Origin: SXPK01 sp041168165
GTDB lineage: Bacteria; Planctomycetota; UBA1135; UBA2386
Reading direction: 5' to 3'
DNA: 53,496 bases
Assembly: GCA_041168165.1 (NCBI GenBank)
Contig: JBEELK010000166.1
Span: 1 to 53,496 of the forward strand
Each line of letters begins with the position of its first letter. Position 1 is the first letter of the stretch. The translations under genes were made by a program, and so were the position numbers. Shown here piece by piece: positions 41,526 to 50,701 of this stretch. Under the pieces are notes generated by a model. That model saw only the letters and a program-made list of their open reading frames with translations. It had not been told where the DNA came from and did no database searches.

Positions 41526-42363
41526 GGCCGAAGCAGGCGGAGTCGCCGCTCAAACGCGTTCGCGACCGGCGTTGCGCGCTGCACAGTTGGCATTGCTGTT
41601 CGCGTCGGTCGGTTGGGGCTCCGCGGTCGCATTCGGGATGCCGCCGTCCGCGCCGTTCGACGTCGCATGGAACCTCGGCGAGGTCGCCGTTGATCCCGCG
41701 TTGTGCGCATCGAGCAGCGATGGGCCAACCGTCGTCGTGTTGCAGCACGGTCTGTGGCGATCGCCGTGGGCGTTGTGGCGACTTGAGCGCGCGTTGCGCG
41801 CGCATGGCTACGAGACGCTCAACCTCGGATACCCGAGCACGAGCACGACGATCCAAGCTGCGGCGGAGTCGCTCGCGCGCGAGTTGGACGCGATGCGCGT
41901 TCGCTTGGGTAACGGCGCGCGCGTCGCGTTCGTCGGCCATTCGATGGGCGGGCTCGTCGCGCAAGAGACGATGCGCCGCAGGCCATTGCTCGATCCGTTC
42001 GCTTGCGTCTACATCGCGGTGCCGCATCGCGGCGCTGCGCTGTGCGACTTGCGCAAACGCTGGTGGATCTTCCCCTACCTGATGGGCCGCGGCGCTGCGA
42101 TGCAACTGAGCCCCGGCGACGCGATCCACGCGCAGCCGATTCTGCATCAGGGTCGCAGCGGCGTGATCGTTGGACACATCGAGCCGGGCAACCGCTCGTT
42201 AGTCGGCGGCCCCAACGATGGCACGGTCACGGCAGCGGAAGCGACGCTCGAAGGCGCTGCGGATCGCGTGATGCTGCCGCTAGGGCACACCAAGATCGCC
42301 TCGTCGGACGAGACGATCCGTTGCGTGCTCGCGTTCTTGAAGAACGGCCGCTTCCCGGATTAG
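41518..42363 (+). CDS. Alpha/beta hydrolase (lipase-like)
   Basis: This 281-residue protein has a hydrophobic N-terminal segment (ALRAAQLALLFASVGWGSAVAFG), likely a membrane anchor or signal, followed by an alpha/beta hydrolase fold. The oxyanion-region strand is VVVLQHGLWRSPW and the nucleophile elbow is GHSMGG with Ser142. A candidate catalytic His lies in PLGHTKIASSDE near the end, and an Asp in GPNDGTVT. The pattern LGYPSTSTTIQAAAESLARELD is like PGAP1/lipase-type hydrolases. The start overlaps miaE by 8 bases; an ATG at 41509 is also possible. Its stop overlaps the stop of the convergent protease gene by 3 bases. The substrate is unknown. Confidence 0.82.
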   Translation: MPEAEAGGVAAQTRSRPALRAAQLALLFASVGWGSAVAFGMPPSAPFDVAWNLGEVAVDPALCASSSDGPTVVVLQHGLWRSPWALWRLERALRAHGYETLNLGYPSTSTTIQAAAESLARELDAMRVRLGNGARVAFVGHSMGGLVAQETMRRRPLLDPFACVYIAVPHRGAALCDLRKRWWIFPYLMGRGAAMQLSPGDAIHAQPILHQGRSGVIVGHIEPGNRSLVGGPNDGTVTAAEATLEGAADRVMLPLGHTKIASSDETIRCVLAFLKNGRFPD

Positions 42364-44651
42364 CCGATCGTCACGACGACGGTGTCCGTCACCGTCAACT
42401 GCGGCGAGGCGCAGCCGCCCGTGCCGCCGAGGTCGAGTCCTTGCAGGCCGAACTGCAGGCCGATGAAGAACGGATCGCACGGGATCGTCAGGTTGACGGC
42501 GCCGCCGAAGAACGATCCTTCCCAGTTATGTCCGATCGTGCAGCCACAGAACGGCGTGGTCGTCAGGTTGAAGCCGTAGCCGACGAACGGCAGGCCCGTG
42601 GCGCCGGTCACGGAGCAGTTCAGCGTGCCGAAGATGTTCGGGCTGCCGGACACCGTGAGGTTGGCGGGGCCGCAGCGCGTGGCGGTCGTCGCCATCGAGC
42701 CTGCGCCCGTGCCGCACTGGGCGACGATCTGGAAGTTGCCGACCGCGTTGTTGAAGCCGCCGACGCGCAGGTAGTAGGTCTGGCCCGACACGAGGTTGGC
42801 CGTCACTTGGCTACCGAACCCGCAGCTGTCGTCGCTGCAGCCGAGCAACGTCAACACCGCGCACGTGCCGCTGTAGACCGACATCACCGTGTCGATCGTG
42901 CGCGCCGCCGTGCAGGTCGAGAACGTCGTCGGCGCCGTGCAGTTCGCCGTGAACGTGAGCCACAGATCGTTGCCGCCGGTGGCGCAGGTCCACGCGGGCG
43001 CGGCCGAGGTCGTAGCGCCAGTGTTGCTGAACACAGCCGACGTGCCGAGCGTGATCGCCGTCGCGGTCGCGCATTCATCGCGAGCCACGGCGGGCGCCGT
43101 GACTTGCACGTCGAACGCTCCAACCGCTGCGCTGAAGCCGCCGACGTGGAGCAGGTAGCTCTGGCCCGCGGTCAACGTGGCGGTGATCGTCGAGCCGGTG
43201 CTGCACGTGTCGTCGTTGCACGCAATTGAGGTCAGCGAGCCGCACGCGCCCGAGAACAGTTCGAGAACCGTGTCGAAGTTGGTGGTGGCCGAGCAGGTAG
43301 CGAACGTGTGCGCGCCCGTGGCCAGCGCGTTGTAGCGGAACCACACGTCGTTGCTGGCGGACGCGACGCACGCGAAGGTCGACCCAGGCGTGGCGCCAAC
43401 GGTGGTGTAGGCGGCCGAGGTGCCCGCGGTCAGCACGATCGCGTTGGCGCAGTTGTCGTTGGCGGGAGCGACTGGGCCCGTGCCGCTGGCGAGCGAGGCG
43501 ATCGCCGCCTGCAACGCTGCGTTCGTGACTGCCGTTGCCGAGTTGCTGCCGCCGGTCGACGTGCAGCCGGCGTTGGTGTGGATCGCGATCGCGACGCCCG
43601 TGGAGTTGATCGCGATGACGGATCCCGAGTTACCGCCGCAGGTGTCGACCTGATGGTTGACTCGCGATCCGCTCACTGAGGTCAGCGGTCCTGTGTGCGT
43701 TTGCTGCGTCTGGTTGCGTGCGCCGTTGCCGCTCGTGCACGAGCAGCTGCTCGCCGTCGCGCCGTCATTCACAGGCGTGCCATCGACGCCGTAGCCCCAG
43801 TTGACCAGCGTCGTGTTGGCCGCGGGCATCGAGGTCGCAAGGTTGAACGCTTGGCCCATCGCCTGGAATGTCGTCAGCCCCGTGTTCGAGTTGGGGAAGC
43901 AGCGGAAGACCCAATAGTCGTTGCCGATGCCCGTGTTGGCCGACAGCGAGCCCGCGCTGTCGACCGCGAACTGGAAGTTTGCGGACGGCATCGCGAGCGA
44001 GCAGGTCGTGCTCGATGCGGGCACGTTGAACTGCATGACTTGTCCTGTCCCGAAGCAGTGGCCCGCGGAAAGGTGGAGACGCTCGTTGCTGTTGGTCGCG
44101 ACCGGCGTGTTGATGATCCAGCCCGAGCAACCGATGCCGACGATGCGGCCCGCGCGCGGATCGCTGGAGGGCACGCGGTTGTCGGTGGTGAAGCAGATCG
44201 TCTCTTGTGGCGGCACGTCCGCGGCTTCGTCGCCGACCATGATGCTGCCGACGTTCACAAGGTTCTTCGCTGTGTTCGGGCCTGCCACCAGTTCGACGAG
44301 GACCGAGTTGCCGTTGAAGTAGGCGGTCGAGTTCTCCCACTGCGCGAGGCTCTTGCGATCGAGCCGCTGCACGTCGCCGTCGCGCAAGGATGCGATGCGG
44401 AGGTAGCTGCCTTCGCCGAGTTCGACGTCTTGGAAGTAGACGCGGATCCACGGCGCGGTCCGTGGCGCCATGACGAGCCCTTGCCAGACGACGCCTTCGA
44501 CGGGCGTCGGATTGGCGTGCGAGCCGCTCGCGATCGCGATGGGCTCCAGGCGACCTTGCAGCGGCGCGCTCTGCGCGAATGCGGCGCAGGCAAGGATCGC
44601 CACTGCGGTAGCGCGCATGGCGAGGGATGAGAGGGAGATGCGTGTGCGCAT
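42360..44651 (-). CDS. Secreted trypsin-like serine protease with two C-terminal repeats
   Basis: This 763-residue protein has a signal peptide (RATAVAILACAAFAQ). The chymotrypsin-type triad is complete: His198 in LSAGHCFG, Asp245 in GIGNDYWVFR and Ser342 in DTCGGNSGS. After the protease domain (about residues 140-390) come two similar modules, residues 397-520 (ANDNCANAIVLTAG ... SYLLHVGGF) and 522-646 (ARDECATATAITLG ... TYYLRVGGF). They resemble pre-peptidase C-terminal domains, each with several Cys. The last 115 residues are Cys/Gly/Thr-rich and close with a beta-rich segment (LTVTDTVVVTIG). The ATG at 44651 precedes the signal peptide. Secretion to the surface or medium is likely. Confidence 0.88.
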   Translation of the reverse strand: MRTRISLSSLAMRATAVAILACAAFAQSAPLQGRLEPIAIASGSHANPTPVEGVVWQGLVMAPRTAPWIRVYFQDVELGEGSYLRIASLRDGDVQRLDRKSLAQWENSTAYFNGNSVLVELVAGPNTAKNLVNVGSIMVGDEAADVPPQETICFTTDNRVPSSDPRAGRIVGIGCSGWIINTPVATNSNERLHLSAGHCFGTGQVMQFNVPASSTTCSLAMPSANFQFAVDSAGSLSANTGIGNDYWVFRCFPNSNTGLTTFQAMGQAFNLATSMPAANTTLVNWGYGVDGTPVNDGATASSCSCTSGNGARNQTQQTHTGPLTSVSGSRVNHQVDTCGGNSGSVIAINSTGVAIAIHTNAGCTSTGGSNSATAVTNAALQAAIASLASGTGPVAPANDNCANAIVLTAGTSAAYTTVGATPGSTFACVASASNDVWFRYNALATGAHTFATCSATTNFDTVLELFSGACGSLTSIACNDDTCSTGSTITATLTAGQSYLLHVGGFSAAVGAFDVQVTAPAVARDECATATAITLGTSAVFSNTGATTSAAPAWTCATGGNDLWLTFTANCTAPTTFSTCTAARTIDTVMSVYSGTCAVLTLLGCSDDSCGFGSQVTANLVSGQTYYLRVGGFNNAVGNFQIVAQCGTGAGSMATTATRCGPANLTVSGSPNIFGTLNCSVTGATGLPFVGYGFNLTTTPFCGCTIGHNWEGSFFGGAVNLTIPCDPFFIGLQFGLQGLDLGGTGGCASPQLTVTDTVVVTIG

Positions 44652-44768
44652 GGTGGGAACTCGGAGTTTGGGCCTCGCGATGGGAGATGCATCCGGGCCA
44701 GGGGTGAGGCGAAGGAAGGATTGAACCAAGAGGAGGCCCTGGAGGACAGGGCTGTCGATGCCGGCCGT

Positions 44769-44788
44769 AACCGCGTGATTGCGCGGTT
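44769..44788. other. Perfect 7-bp hairpin upstream of sdhC
   Basis: AACCGCG at 44769-44775 and CGCGGTT at 44782-44788 pair fully around a six-base loop (TGATTG). It lies 42 bases before the sdhC ATG, in the 179-base divergent gap between the protease and sdhC genes. It may be an mRNA leader hairpin or an operator; no regulator is identified. Confidence 0.4.
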
Positions 44789-44830
44789 GCAATCGAGGTG
44801 GCCTCGCCCGATCCTCTTCGCCCTCAACTC

Positions 44831-45514
44831 ATGAGCTGGGTCCAAGAATTCTGGCGCTCGTCCATCGGTGGCAAAACCACCATGGCTGTCACGGGCGTTC
44901 TGCTGTTCCTGTTCGTGATCGCGCACCTGCTGGGCAACCTGCAGATCTTCGCCGGTCCGAAAGCGCTGAACGACTACGCGAAGATGCTGCACGATCTGGG
45001 CCCGCTCCTGTGGGTGGCTCGCATCGGTCTGTTGGCCATCTTTGTGCTGCACGTTCTCACGGCGATCCGGCTCTCGCGGGCCAACAAGGCTGCGCGTCCC
45101 GTGCCCTACGCCAAGGAAGCCACGGTGCAGGCATCGCTAGCTTCGCGGTCGATGCTGTTCTCCGGCCTGTCGCTGCTCGCGTTCGTCATCTACCACCTGA
45201 TGCACTTCACCGTCGGCGCGGTGCACAGCGAGGATGTCGCGTTGAAGGGCGCGGACTTCAACGTCTATGCGATGGTCTATGCGAGCTTCTCGCGCATGCC
45301 CGTCGTACTCGCCTACGTGTCCTTCCAGGTTCTGCTGTTCTTGCACCTGAAGCACGGCTTGCACTCGTTCGCGCAGACCCTCGGTTGGCGCCATGCACGC
45401 TTCACTCCGATGATCCAGTCGCTCTCGTTCGTCCTCGCCGCGGCGATCGCCGGTGGCAACATCCTCATCGCGTTGGCCCCGATGCTCGGCCTTGTCCAGA
45501 AGGGGGCAGCATGA
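44831..45514 (+). CDS. sdhC: Succinate dehydrogenase cytochrome b subunit SdhC
   Basis: This 227-residue membrane anchor belongs to the single-subunit cytochrome b558 type (Bacteroides/Bacillus-like), with five hydrophobic helices. The heme-ligand region IAHLLGNLQIFAGP, the helix LLAIFVLHVLTAIRL, FVIYHLMHFTVG and LFLHLKHGLHSFAQTLGW show His residues in the expected helices. It anchors SdhA and SdhB to the inner membrane and passes electrons to quinone. The ATG at 44831 gives MSWVQEFWRSSIGGK, which fits the family better than the upstream in-frame codon at 44798. The stop overlaps the sdhA start by 4 bases. No separate sdhD is needed. Confidence 0.92.
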   Translation: MSWVQEFWRSSIGGKTTMAVTGVLLFLFVIAHLLGNLQIFAGPKALNDYAKMLHDLGPLLWVARIGLLAIFVLHVLTAIRLSRANKAARPVPYAKEATVQASLASRSMLFSGLSLLAFVIYHLMHFTVGAVHSEDVALKGADFNVYAMVYASFSRMPVVLAYVSFQVLLFLHLKHGLHSFAQTLGWRHARFTPMIQSLSFVLAAAIAGGNILIALAPMLGLVQKGAA

Positions 45515-47421
45515 AGCTCGATTCGCGCATTCCTGACGGACCCGTTCAGGACAAGTGGGAGAAGCGGAAGTTCGAACTCAAGCTGGTCAATCCGGCCAAC
45601 AAGCGGAAGTACAAGGTCCTCGTCGTCGGCTCCGGCCTCGCAGGCTCGGCGGCTGCGGCCTCGATGGCGGAACTCGGCTACCAAGTCGAGTGCTTCTGCT
45701 TCCAGGATAGCCCGCGCCGCGCGCACTCGATCGCTGCGCAAGGCGGCATCAACGCAGCCAAGAACTACCGCAACGACGGCGACTCGATCTGGCGGTTGTT
45801 CTACGACACGGTGAAGGGCGGCGACTTCCGCGCGCGCGAAGCCAACGTCTATCGGCTCGCGCAACTGAGCGTGAACATCATCGATCAAGCCGTCGCGCAG
45901 GGCGTGCCGTTCGCGCGCGAATACGGCGGCCTGCTCGACAACCGCAGTTTTGGCGGCGCGCAGGTGAGCCGCACGTTCTACGCACGCGGTCAGACTGGCC
46001 AGCAGTTGCTGCTCGGCGCGTATTCCGCGCTGTCGCGTCAGATCGGACTTGGCACCGTCAAGATGTTCCCGCGCACCGAGATGCTCGACCTCGTCGTCGT
46101 CGACGGGCACGCAAAGGGCATCATCGTCCGCAACCTCGTCACCGGTGCGGTCACCGCACACTACGGCGATGCAGTCGTGCTGTGCACGGGCGGCTACGGC
46201 AACGTGTTCTACCTGAGCACGAACGCGAAGGGCTGCAACGTCACGGCGACGTGGCGCAGCTACAAGCGCGGCGCTGGCTTTGCCAACCCGTGCTACACGC
46301 AGATCCATCCGACCTGCATCCCGGTCAGCGGCGATCACCAGTCGAAGCTGACGTTGATGTCGGAGTCGCTCCGCAACGACGGTCGCGTGTGGGTGTCGAA
46401 GAAGGCCGGTGACAAGCGCAAGGCCTCGGACATCCCGGACAGCGAGCGCGACTACTTCTTGGAGCGCAAGTATCCGAGTTTCGGCAACCTCGCTCCGCGC
46501 GACATCGCGTCGCGCGCCGCGATGCAGGTCTGCGATGAAGGCCGCGGCATTGGCGACACCGGTCTCGGCGTCTATCTCGACTTCCGCGACTCGATCCAGC
46601 GCCTTGGCAAGGACGCGATCGCGTCGCGCTACGGCAACCTGTTCCACATGTATGCGAAGATCACTGCCGAGGATCCGTACTCGCAGCCGATGCGCATCTT
46701 CCCAGCCGTGCACTACACGATGGGCGGCCTGTGGGTGGACTACGACCTGCAGTCGACAATCCCGGGCCTGTTTGTCGCCGGCGAAGCGAACTTCAGCGAC
46801 CACGGCGCCAACCGCCTTGGCGCGTCGGCACTGATGCAGGGTCTGGCAGATGGCTACTTCGTGATCCCGTACACGATTGGCGGCTACCTCGCGGGCCAAA
46901 AGCCTGGCGCGGTGACGACGGATCGTCCTGAGTTCGCGCGCGCGATCGCCGACGTGCAGGACATGACGAAGAAGCTCCTGTCGATCCAAGGCAATCGCAC
47001 GGTCGACAGCTTCCACCGCGCGCTCGGCAAGATCATGTGGAGCAAGTGCGGCATGGCGCGCACCGAGGCGGGCCTCAAGCAAGCGATCGCCGAGATCCAA
47101 GCGCTGCGCGCCGAGTTCTGGCAGAACGTCAAGGTGCTCGGCTCCGACGCGACTCTCAATCAATCGCTGGAGAAGGCGGGCCGCGTCGCGGACTTCCTCG
47201 AGTTCGGCGAGCTGATGTGCCGCGACGCGCTAGAGCGCCGCGAGTCGTGCGGCGGCCACTTCCGCGAGGAATGGCAGGACGACGGCGAAGCCAAGCGCGA
47301 CGACGAGAACTTCCGCCACGCGGCGGTTTGGGAATACGCGGGCAAGGACAAGACACCCGTGCGTCATCAAGAGCAGTTGGAGTTCGAGAACGTGCACCTC
47401 GCGGTGCGCAGCTACAAGTGA
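45511..47421 (+). CDS. sdhA: Succinate dehydrogenase/fumarate reductase flavoprotein SdhA
   Basis: This 636-residue flavoprotein oxidises succinate to fumarate (or the reverse). The FAD-binding motif is VVGSGLAGSAAAASMAELG (38-56). His72 in RRAHSIAAQGGINAA is the covalent FAD ligand site. Later blocks are VLCTGGYGNVFYLSTNAKGCN, QIHPTCIPVSG, PAVHYTMGGLWVDYD and GANRLGASALMQG, with RTEMLDLVVVDGHAKGI between. Length and order match the b558-type SdhA (about 640 residues). The ATG overlaps sdhC by 4 bases and sdhB follows 14 bases after the stop. Confidence 0.97.
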   Translation: MKLDSRIPDGPVQDKWEKRKFELKLVNPANKRKYKVLVVGSGLAGSAAAASMAELGYQVECFCFQDSPRRAHSIAAQGGINAAKNYRNDGDSIWRLFYDTVKGGDFRAREANVYRLAQLSVNIIDQAVAQGVPFAREYGGLLDNRSFGGAQVSRTFYARGQTGQQLLLGAYSALSRQIGLGTVKMFPRTEMLDLVVVDGHAKGIIVRNLVTGAVTAHYGDAVVLCTGGYGNVFYLSTNAKGCNVTATWRSYKRGAGFANPCYTQIHPTCIPVSGDHQSKLTLMSESLRNDGRVWVSKKAGDKRKASDIPDSERDYFLERKYPSFGNLAPRDIASRAAMQVCDEGRGIGDTGLGVYLDFRDSIQRLGKDAIASRYGNLFHMYAKITAEDPYSQPMRIFPAVHYTMGGLWVDYDLQSTIPGLFVAGEANFSDHGANRLGASALMQGLADGYFVIPYTIGGYLAGQKPGAVTTDRPEFARAIADVQDMTKKLLSIQGNRTVDSFHRALGKIMWSKCGMARTEAGLKQAIAEIQALRAEFWQNVKVLGSDATLNQSLEKAGRVADFLEFGELMCRDALERRESCGGHFREEWQDDGEAKRDDENFRHAAVWEYAGKDKTPVRHQEQLEFENVHLAVRSYK

Positions 47422-47435
47422 GCGAAGGTCGAGCG

Positions 47436-48230
47436 ATGAAGGTCACACTCCACATCTGGCGCCAGAGCAAGAATTCGACGCCGAGCAACTTCGCTCAGGA
47501 CGGCAAGATGGTCCGCTACCAGCTGGATCATGTGTCGCCCGACATGTCGTTCCTCGAGATGCTCGACATCCTCAACGAGCAGTTGATCCAAAAGGGCGAG
47601 GAGCCGGTCGCGTTCGACCACGACTGCCGCGAAGGTATCTGCGGATCGTGTGGCGTCGTCATCGACGGCCTGCCGCACGGCCCGGAGCGCGGCACCACGA
47701 CGTGCCAGCTACACATGCGCAGCTTCAAGGACGGCGCAGAGATCTACATCGAGCCGTGGCGCGCGAAGGCGTTCCCGGTCGTCAAGGATCTCGTCGTCGA
47801 TCGCTCCGCGTTTGATCGCGTCGTGCAGTCGGGCGCGTTCGTCTCGGTCAACACTGGCGCTGCTCAAGACGCGAACGCGATCCCGGTGCCCAAGGATGAC
47901 GCGGACAAGGCGTTTGACGCCGCGACCTGCATCGGCTGCGGCGCTTGCGTCGCGGCGTGCAAGAACGCGTCGGCGATGCTGTTCGTCGGCGCCAAGGTGT
48001 CGCACTTCGCGCATCTGCCGCAGGGCCAAGTGGAGCGCGAACGTCGCGCTCGCAACCTGGTCTCGGCGATGGACAAGGAAGGCTTCGGCAACTGCACCAA
48101 CCAATATGAGTGCGAAGCCGTGTGCCCGAAGGAGATCCCGGTGCGCGTGATCGCCGAGATGAACCGCGAGTTCGTCAAGGCGAAGCTCATCGAAGAGCCT
48201 GCAAAGAAGACGATCGGCGGCCACGGCTGA
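47436..48230 (+). CDS. sdhB: Succinate dehydrogenase iron-sulfur protein SdhB
   Basis: This 264-residue subunit carries electrons from FAD to the quinone site. The [2Fe-2S] cysteines are Cys64, Cys69 and Cys72 (CREGICGSCG) and Cys90 (TTTCQLHM). The C-terminal ferredoxin-like half has CIGCGACVAACKNASAM and NCTNQYECEAVCPKEIP for the other two clusters. The ATG at 47436 gives the b558-type N-terminus (MKVTLHIWRQ); the frame is open further upstream within sdhA. It ends the sdhCAB operon and lies convergent with a Tet-type MFS gene. Confidence 0.97.
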   Translation: MKVTLHIWRQSKNSTPSNFAQDGKMVRYQLDHVSPDMSFLEMLDILNEQLIQKGEEPVAFDHDCREGICGSCGVVIDGLPHGPERGTTTCQLHMRSFKDGAEIYIEPWRAKAFPVVKDLVVDRSAFDRVVQSGAFVSVNTGAAQDANAIPVPKDDADKAFDAATCIGCGACVAACKNASAMLFVGAKVSHFAHLPQGQVERERRARNLVSAMDKEGFGNCTNQYECEAVCPKEIPVRVIAEMNREFVKAKLIEEPAKKTIGGHG

Positions 48231-48328
48231 TTCGCGGCGCCATTGCGGTCGTGGCGTTGTCGCTATGGCCGCATTGCTACATGCCGCGCCGCCCGGATTG
48301 GATTTGCACGGCGGCCGTGCGGCGTTGG

Positions 48329-49543
48329 TCACGCGCTGTGTGGCTCAGCCTTGGTGCGCAATGCCAGCGATACGAGCACGAGGCACATCGCGGCGAGGCT
48401 CGCGCTGGTCCAGTAGACGAGGCCTGGCCAATCGCGTCCGTCGGTGATCGACCAGCCATAGACCGCGCTGCCGAGAATGGGCCCTGCGATGTTTGCAAGG
48501 CTCTGCATGCCTGAGATGCCGCCTTGCACGGCACCTTGCTCCTTGGGGTCGACGCTTTGCGTGATCAGTGCTTGGCATGCGGGCATCGCGATGCCACCGA
48601 GTGACGCGAACGCGACCGTCGAGTAGAGCATCCAGCCTTCCGACGACAGCGCGTAGCCGCAGTAGGCGAGGAATCCGATTGCGACTCCAACCTGCAGCGA
48701 ACGGGCGTTGCCGAGTTTTGGCACGATGCGTCGCGTGAGTCCGCCTTGGACTACGACTGCGCCCATGCCGACCGCGAACAGCGAGTAGCCGACTTCTTCG
48801 GGGCCCCAGCCGTAGCGGCGTTGGCAGTAGAAGAACCACGTCGCATGCAGCGCGAACTGCGCGACGTTGAGCAGGAAGAGCGCCGCCGAGAGTCGAGCGG
48901 CGAGCGGGTAGCGGAACAGCACTCCGATCGTCTTCGTAGGGTGCACGGACAGCGGCGTCTTGTTGCGACGTTCCGGCGGCAGCGACTCCGGCAGCACGAA
49001 CAAGCCGAACGCAGCGTTGCACAGTGCCATCGCGCCGGCAGCCCAGAACGGAAGTCGCACGTCGATCTCGCCGAGGATTCCGCCGAGCAATGGGCCGAGC
49101 ACGAAGCCAAGCCCGAATGCAGCGCCGACGAGGCCATACGCTCCGGCCCGTTTCTCCTTCGGTGTGATGTCCGCGATGTAGGCGTTCGCCGTCGCCATGC
49201 TCGCGCCCGACACGCCGTTGATCGCGCGCGTGACGAAGAGCCAGCCGACCGTTGGCGCGATGGCCATTGCGAAGAAATCGAGGCCGGAGCCGAGCATCGA
49301 CAGCAGCAGCACCGGTCGTCGCCCGTAGCGGTCGCCGAGCGCGCCGAGGATCGGCGCGAAGACGAACAGCATCGCGGCATACGTGGCTCCGAGCGCGCCG
49401 ACCAGCGGGGCAGCATCGGCGTCCGTGCCGCCCTGCAGTTGCTGCACGAGCTTGGCGCCGACCGGAATGATCAAGCCGATGCCGAGCACGTCGAGCAGCA
49501 GAGTGACGAAGATGAAACCCAGGGCCGGTGCGCGCGCGTTCAC
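48329..49543 (-). CDS. MFS transporter of the TetA/TCR type
   Basis: This 404-residue protein has about 12 hydrophobic helices. The N-terminal sequence LGFIFVTLLLDVLGIGLIIPV and motif A GALGDRYGRRPVLLL, then RAINGVSGASMATANAYIADITPKEKRAGAYG, are typical of Tet-family drug/H+ antiporters. The chosen start is GTG at 49543; the frame is open back to 49663, but that part lacks hydrophobic character and overlaps the divergent mog region. Families like this export many compounds, so tetracycline resistance cannot be claimed. It is divergent from mogA and convergent with sdhB. Confidence 0.85.
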   Translation of the reverse strand: MNARAPALGFIFVTLLLDVLGIGLIIPVGAKLVQQLQGGTDADAAPLVGALGATYAAMLFVFAPILGALGDRYGRRPVLLLSMLGSGLDFFAMAIAPTVGWLFVTRAINGVSGASMATANAYIADITPKEKRAGAYGLVGAAFGLGFVLGPLLGGILGEIDVRLPFWAAGAMALCNAAFGLFVLPESLPPERRNKTPLSVHPTKTIGVLFRYPLAARLSAALFLLNVAQFALHATWFFYCQRRYGWGPEEVGYSLFAVGMGAVVVQGGLTRRIVPKLGNARSLQVGVAIGFLAYCGYALSSEGWMLYSTVAFASLGGIAMPACQALITQSVDPKEQGAVQGGISGMQSLANIAGPILGSAVYGWSITDGRDWPGLVYWTSASLAAMCLVLVSLALRTKAEPHSA

Positions 49544-49634
49544 GCGACGCACGGTAGCGCACTGGCGTGCCGCGTCGAGCGTGCTGCCGCAGGTTGGTTC
49601 CCGGGGAGCCTCGGCTTTGGTATCACGCTCCCTA

Positions 49635-50168
49635 GTGAACCAACCCCGCATCGGCATCCTCACGATCAGCGACCGCGCGAGCCAAGGCGTCTACGCCGAT
49701 GAGTCGGGGCCCGCGATCGAATCCGCGCTGCGCGACTACCTCGCTACGGAATGTGCCTTCGACAAGCGCATGGTTGCCGACGAGGTGGGCCTCATCGCAT
49801 CCTCGATCCGTTCGCTCGCCGAATCGGGTTGCTGCTTGATCTGCACCACGGGCGGCACCGGCCCGTCGCCGCGCGATGTGACGCCCGAGGCCATCGCGCA
49901 GGTGTGCACGAAGGAGCTGCCGGGCTTCGGCGAGCAGATGCGCGCGGCCTCGCTGCGCGCCGGCGTGCCGACTGCGATCCTGTCGCGGCAGACCGCGGCG
50001 ATCTGCGGTTCGTCGCTCGTCGTCACGTTGCCCGGCAAGCCGGCGTCGATCCGCGTGTGCCTCGACGCTGTGTTCCCGGCGATTCCCTACTGCATCGACC
50101 TGATCGGCGGCCCGAGGCTCGAAGGCAATCCTGCGGTCGTGCAGGTCTTCCGGCCCAAGTCCAAGTGA
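49635..50168 (+). CDS. mog: MogA-like molybdopterin adenylyltransferase
   Basis: MogA adenylylates molybdopterin before molybdate insertion. From GTG at 49635 the product is 177 residues (family about 180-195). It starts NQPRIGILTISDRASQGVYADESGPAI, the MogA pattern, and has the MPT-binding TTGGTGPSPRDVTPEA at 71-86, then RQTAAICGSSLVVTLPGKPASIRVC, where the LPGKP motif closes the site. The frame is open upstream to 49383, but that part overlaps the divergent MFS gene and does not match. No other moa/moe gene is in the window. Confidence 0.92.
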   Translation: MNQPRIGILTISDRASQGVYADESGPAIESALRDYLATECAFDKRMVADEVGLIASSIRSLAESGCCLICTTGGTGPSPRDVTPEAIAQVCTKELPGFGEQMRAASLRAGVPTAILSRQTAAICGSSLVVTLPGKPASIRVCLDAVFPAIPYCIDLIGGPRLEGNPAVVQVFRPKSK

Positions 50169-50206
50169 TGGAGCGGCAGGCGGCGCGCGGCTAGAACGGT
50201 TCTGCG

Positions 50207-50677
50207 ATGACGACCCCGATGACCAAGGAACAGTTTCAAGCGTTGCTGCAGCCGTATGCCGAAGCGCTGCGCGCGATCGATGTCGAGGCCAAGGATGCGG
50301 CTTTGCAGTGTGAGCGCGTGCTGCCGTTCACGGGCGCGCAGGTGAAGGCGCTGCGCGACGTCGCGATGGCTGCCATCGCTTCCGATTGGTTGCTGCCCAA
50401 GGAGAACGCGGGCATTCGCTTTGGTCGCGTCGCGAAGGACCTGTGCGGCTTCTCGGTCGACGCGGTCTTGATGGACAAGCCGGGTCCGAAGCATCGCCAC
50501 CCAAACGGCGAGATCGACCTGTGCTTCACGCGCAGCGGCTCGCCGAAGTTCGACGGCAAGCCGGAGGGCTGGGTCGTCTACGGCAAGGGCTCGACGCACG
50601 TGCCGACCGTGCGCGATGGCGAGATGCTGATCCTCTACTTCTTGCCAGCGGGCGCGATCGAGTTCCTCACGGATTGA
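50207..50677 (+). CDS. DUF4863 family protein
   Basis: This 156-residue protein matches DUF4863 from memory, a cupin-like family that includes 4-hydroxylaminobenzoate lyase (PnbB). Features are a helical N-terminal half (EQFQALLQPYAEALRAIDVEAKDAALQCERVLP), then KHRHPNGEIDLCF, FDGKPEGWVVYGKGSTHVPTV and LILYFLPAGAIEFLTD. HxHPxGEIDL is the likely metal or substrate site. It starts 38 bases after mogA, so co-transcription is possible. Whether it has lyase activity here is not known; the family assignment should be checked. Confidence 0.65.
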   Translation: MTTPMTKEQFQALLQPYAEALRAIDVEAKDAALQCERVLPFTGAQVKALRDVAMAAIASDWLLPKENAGIRFGRVAKDLCGFSVDAVLMDKPGPKHRHPNGEIDLCFTRSGSPKFDGKPEGWVVYGKGSTHVPTVRDGEMLILYFLPAGAIEFLTD

Positions 50678-50701
50678 TGTCGCAGCGCGCAGTCACAGTG
50701 C

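Noticed and set aside
48231..48328. Terminator hairpin between sdhB and the Tet-type MFS gene
   Set aside because: GC-rich arms can be paired only with large loops and bulges, so no convincing single structure could be named.
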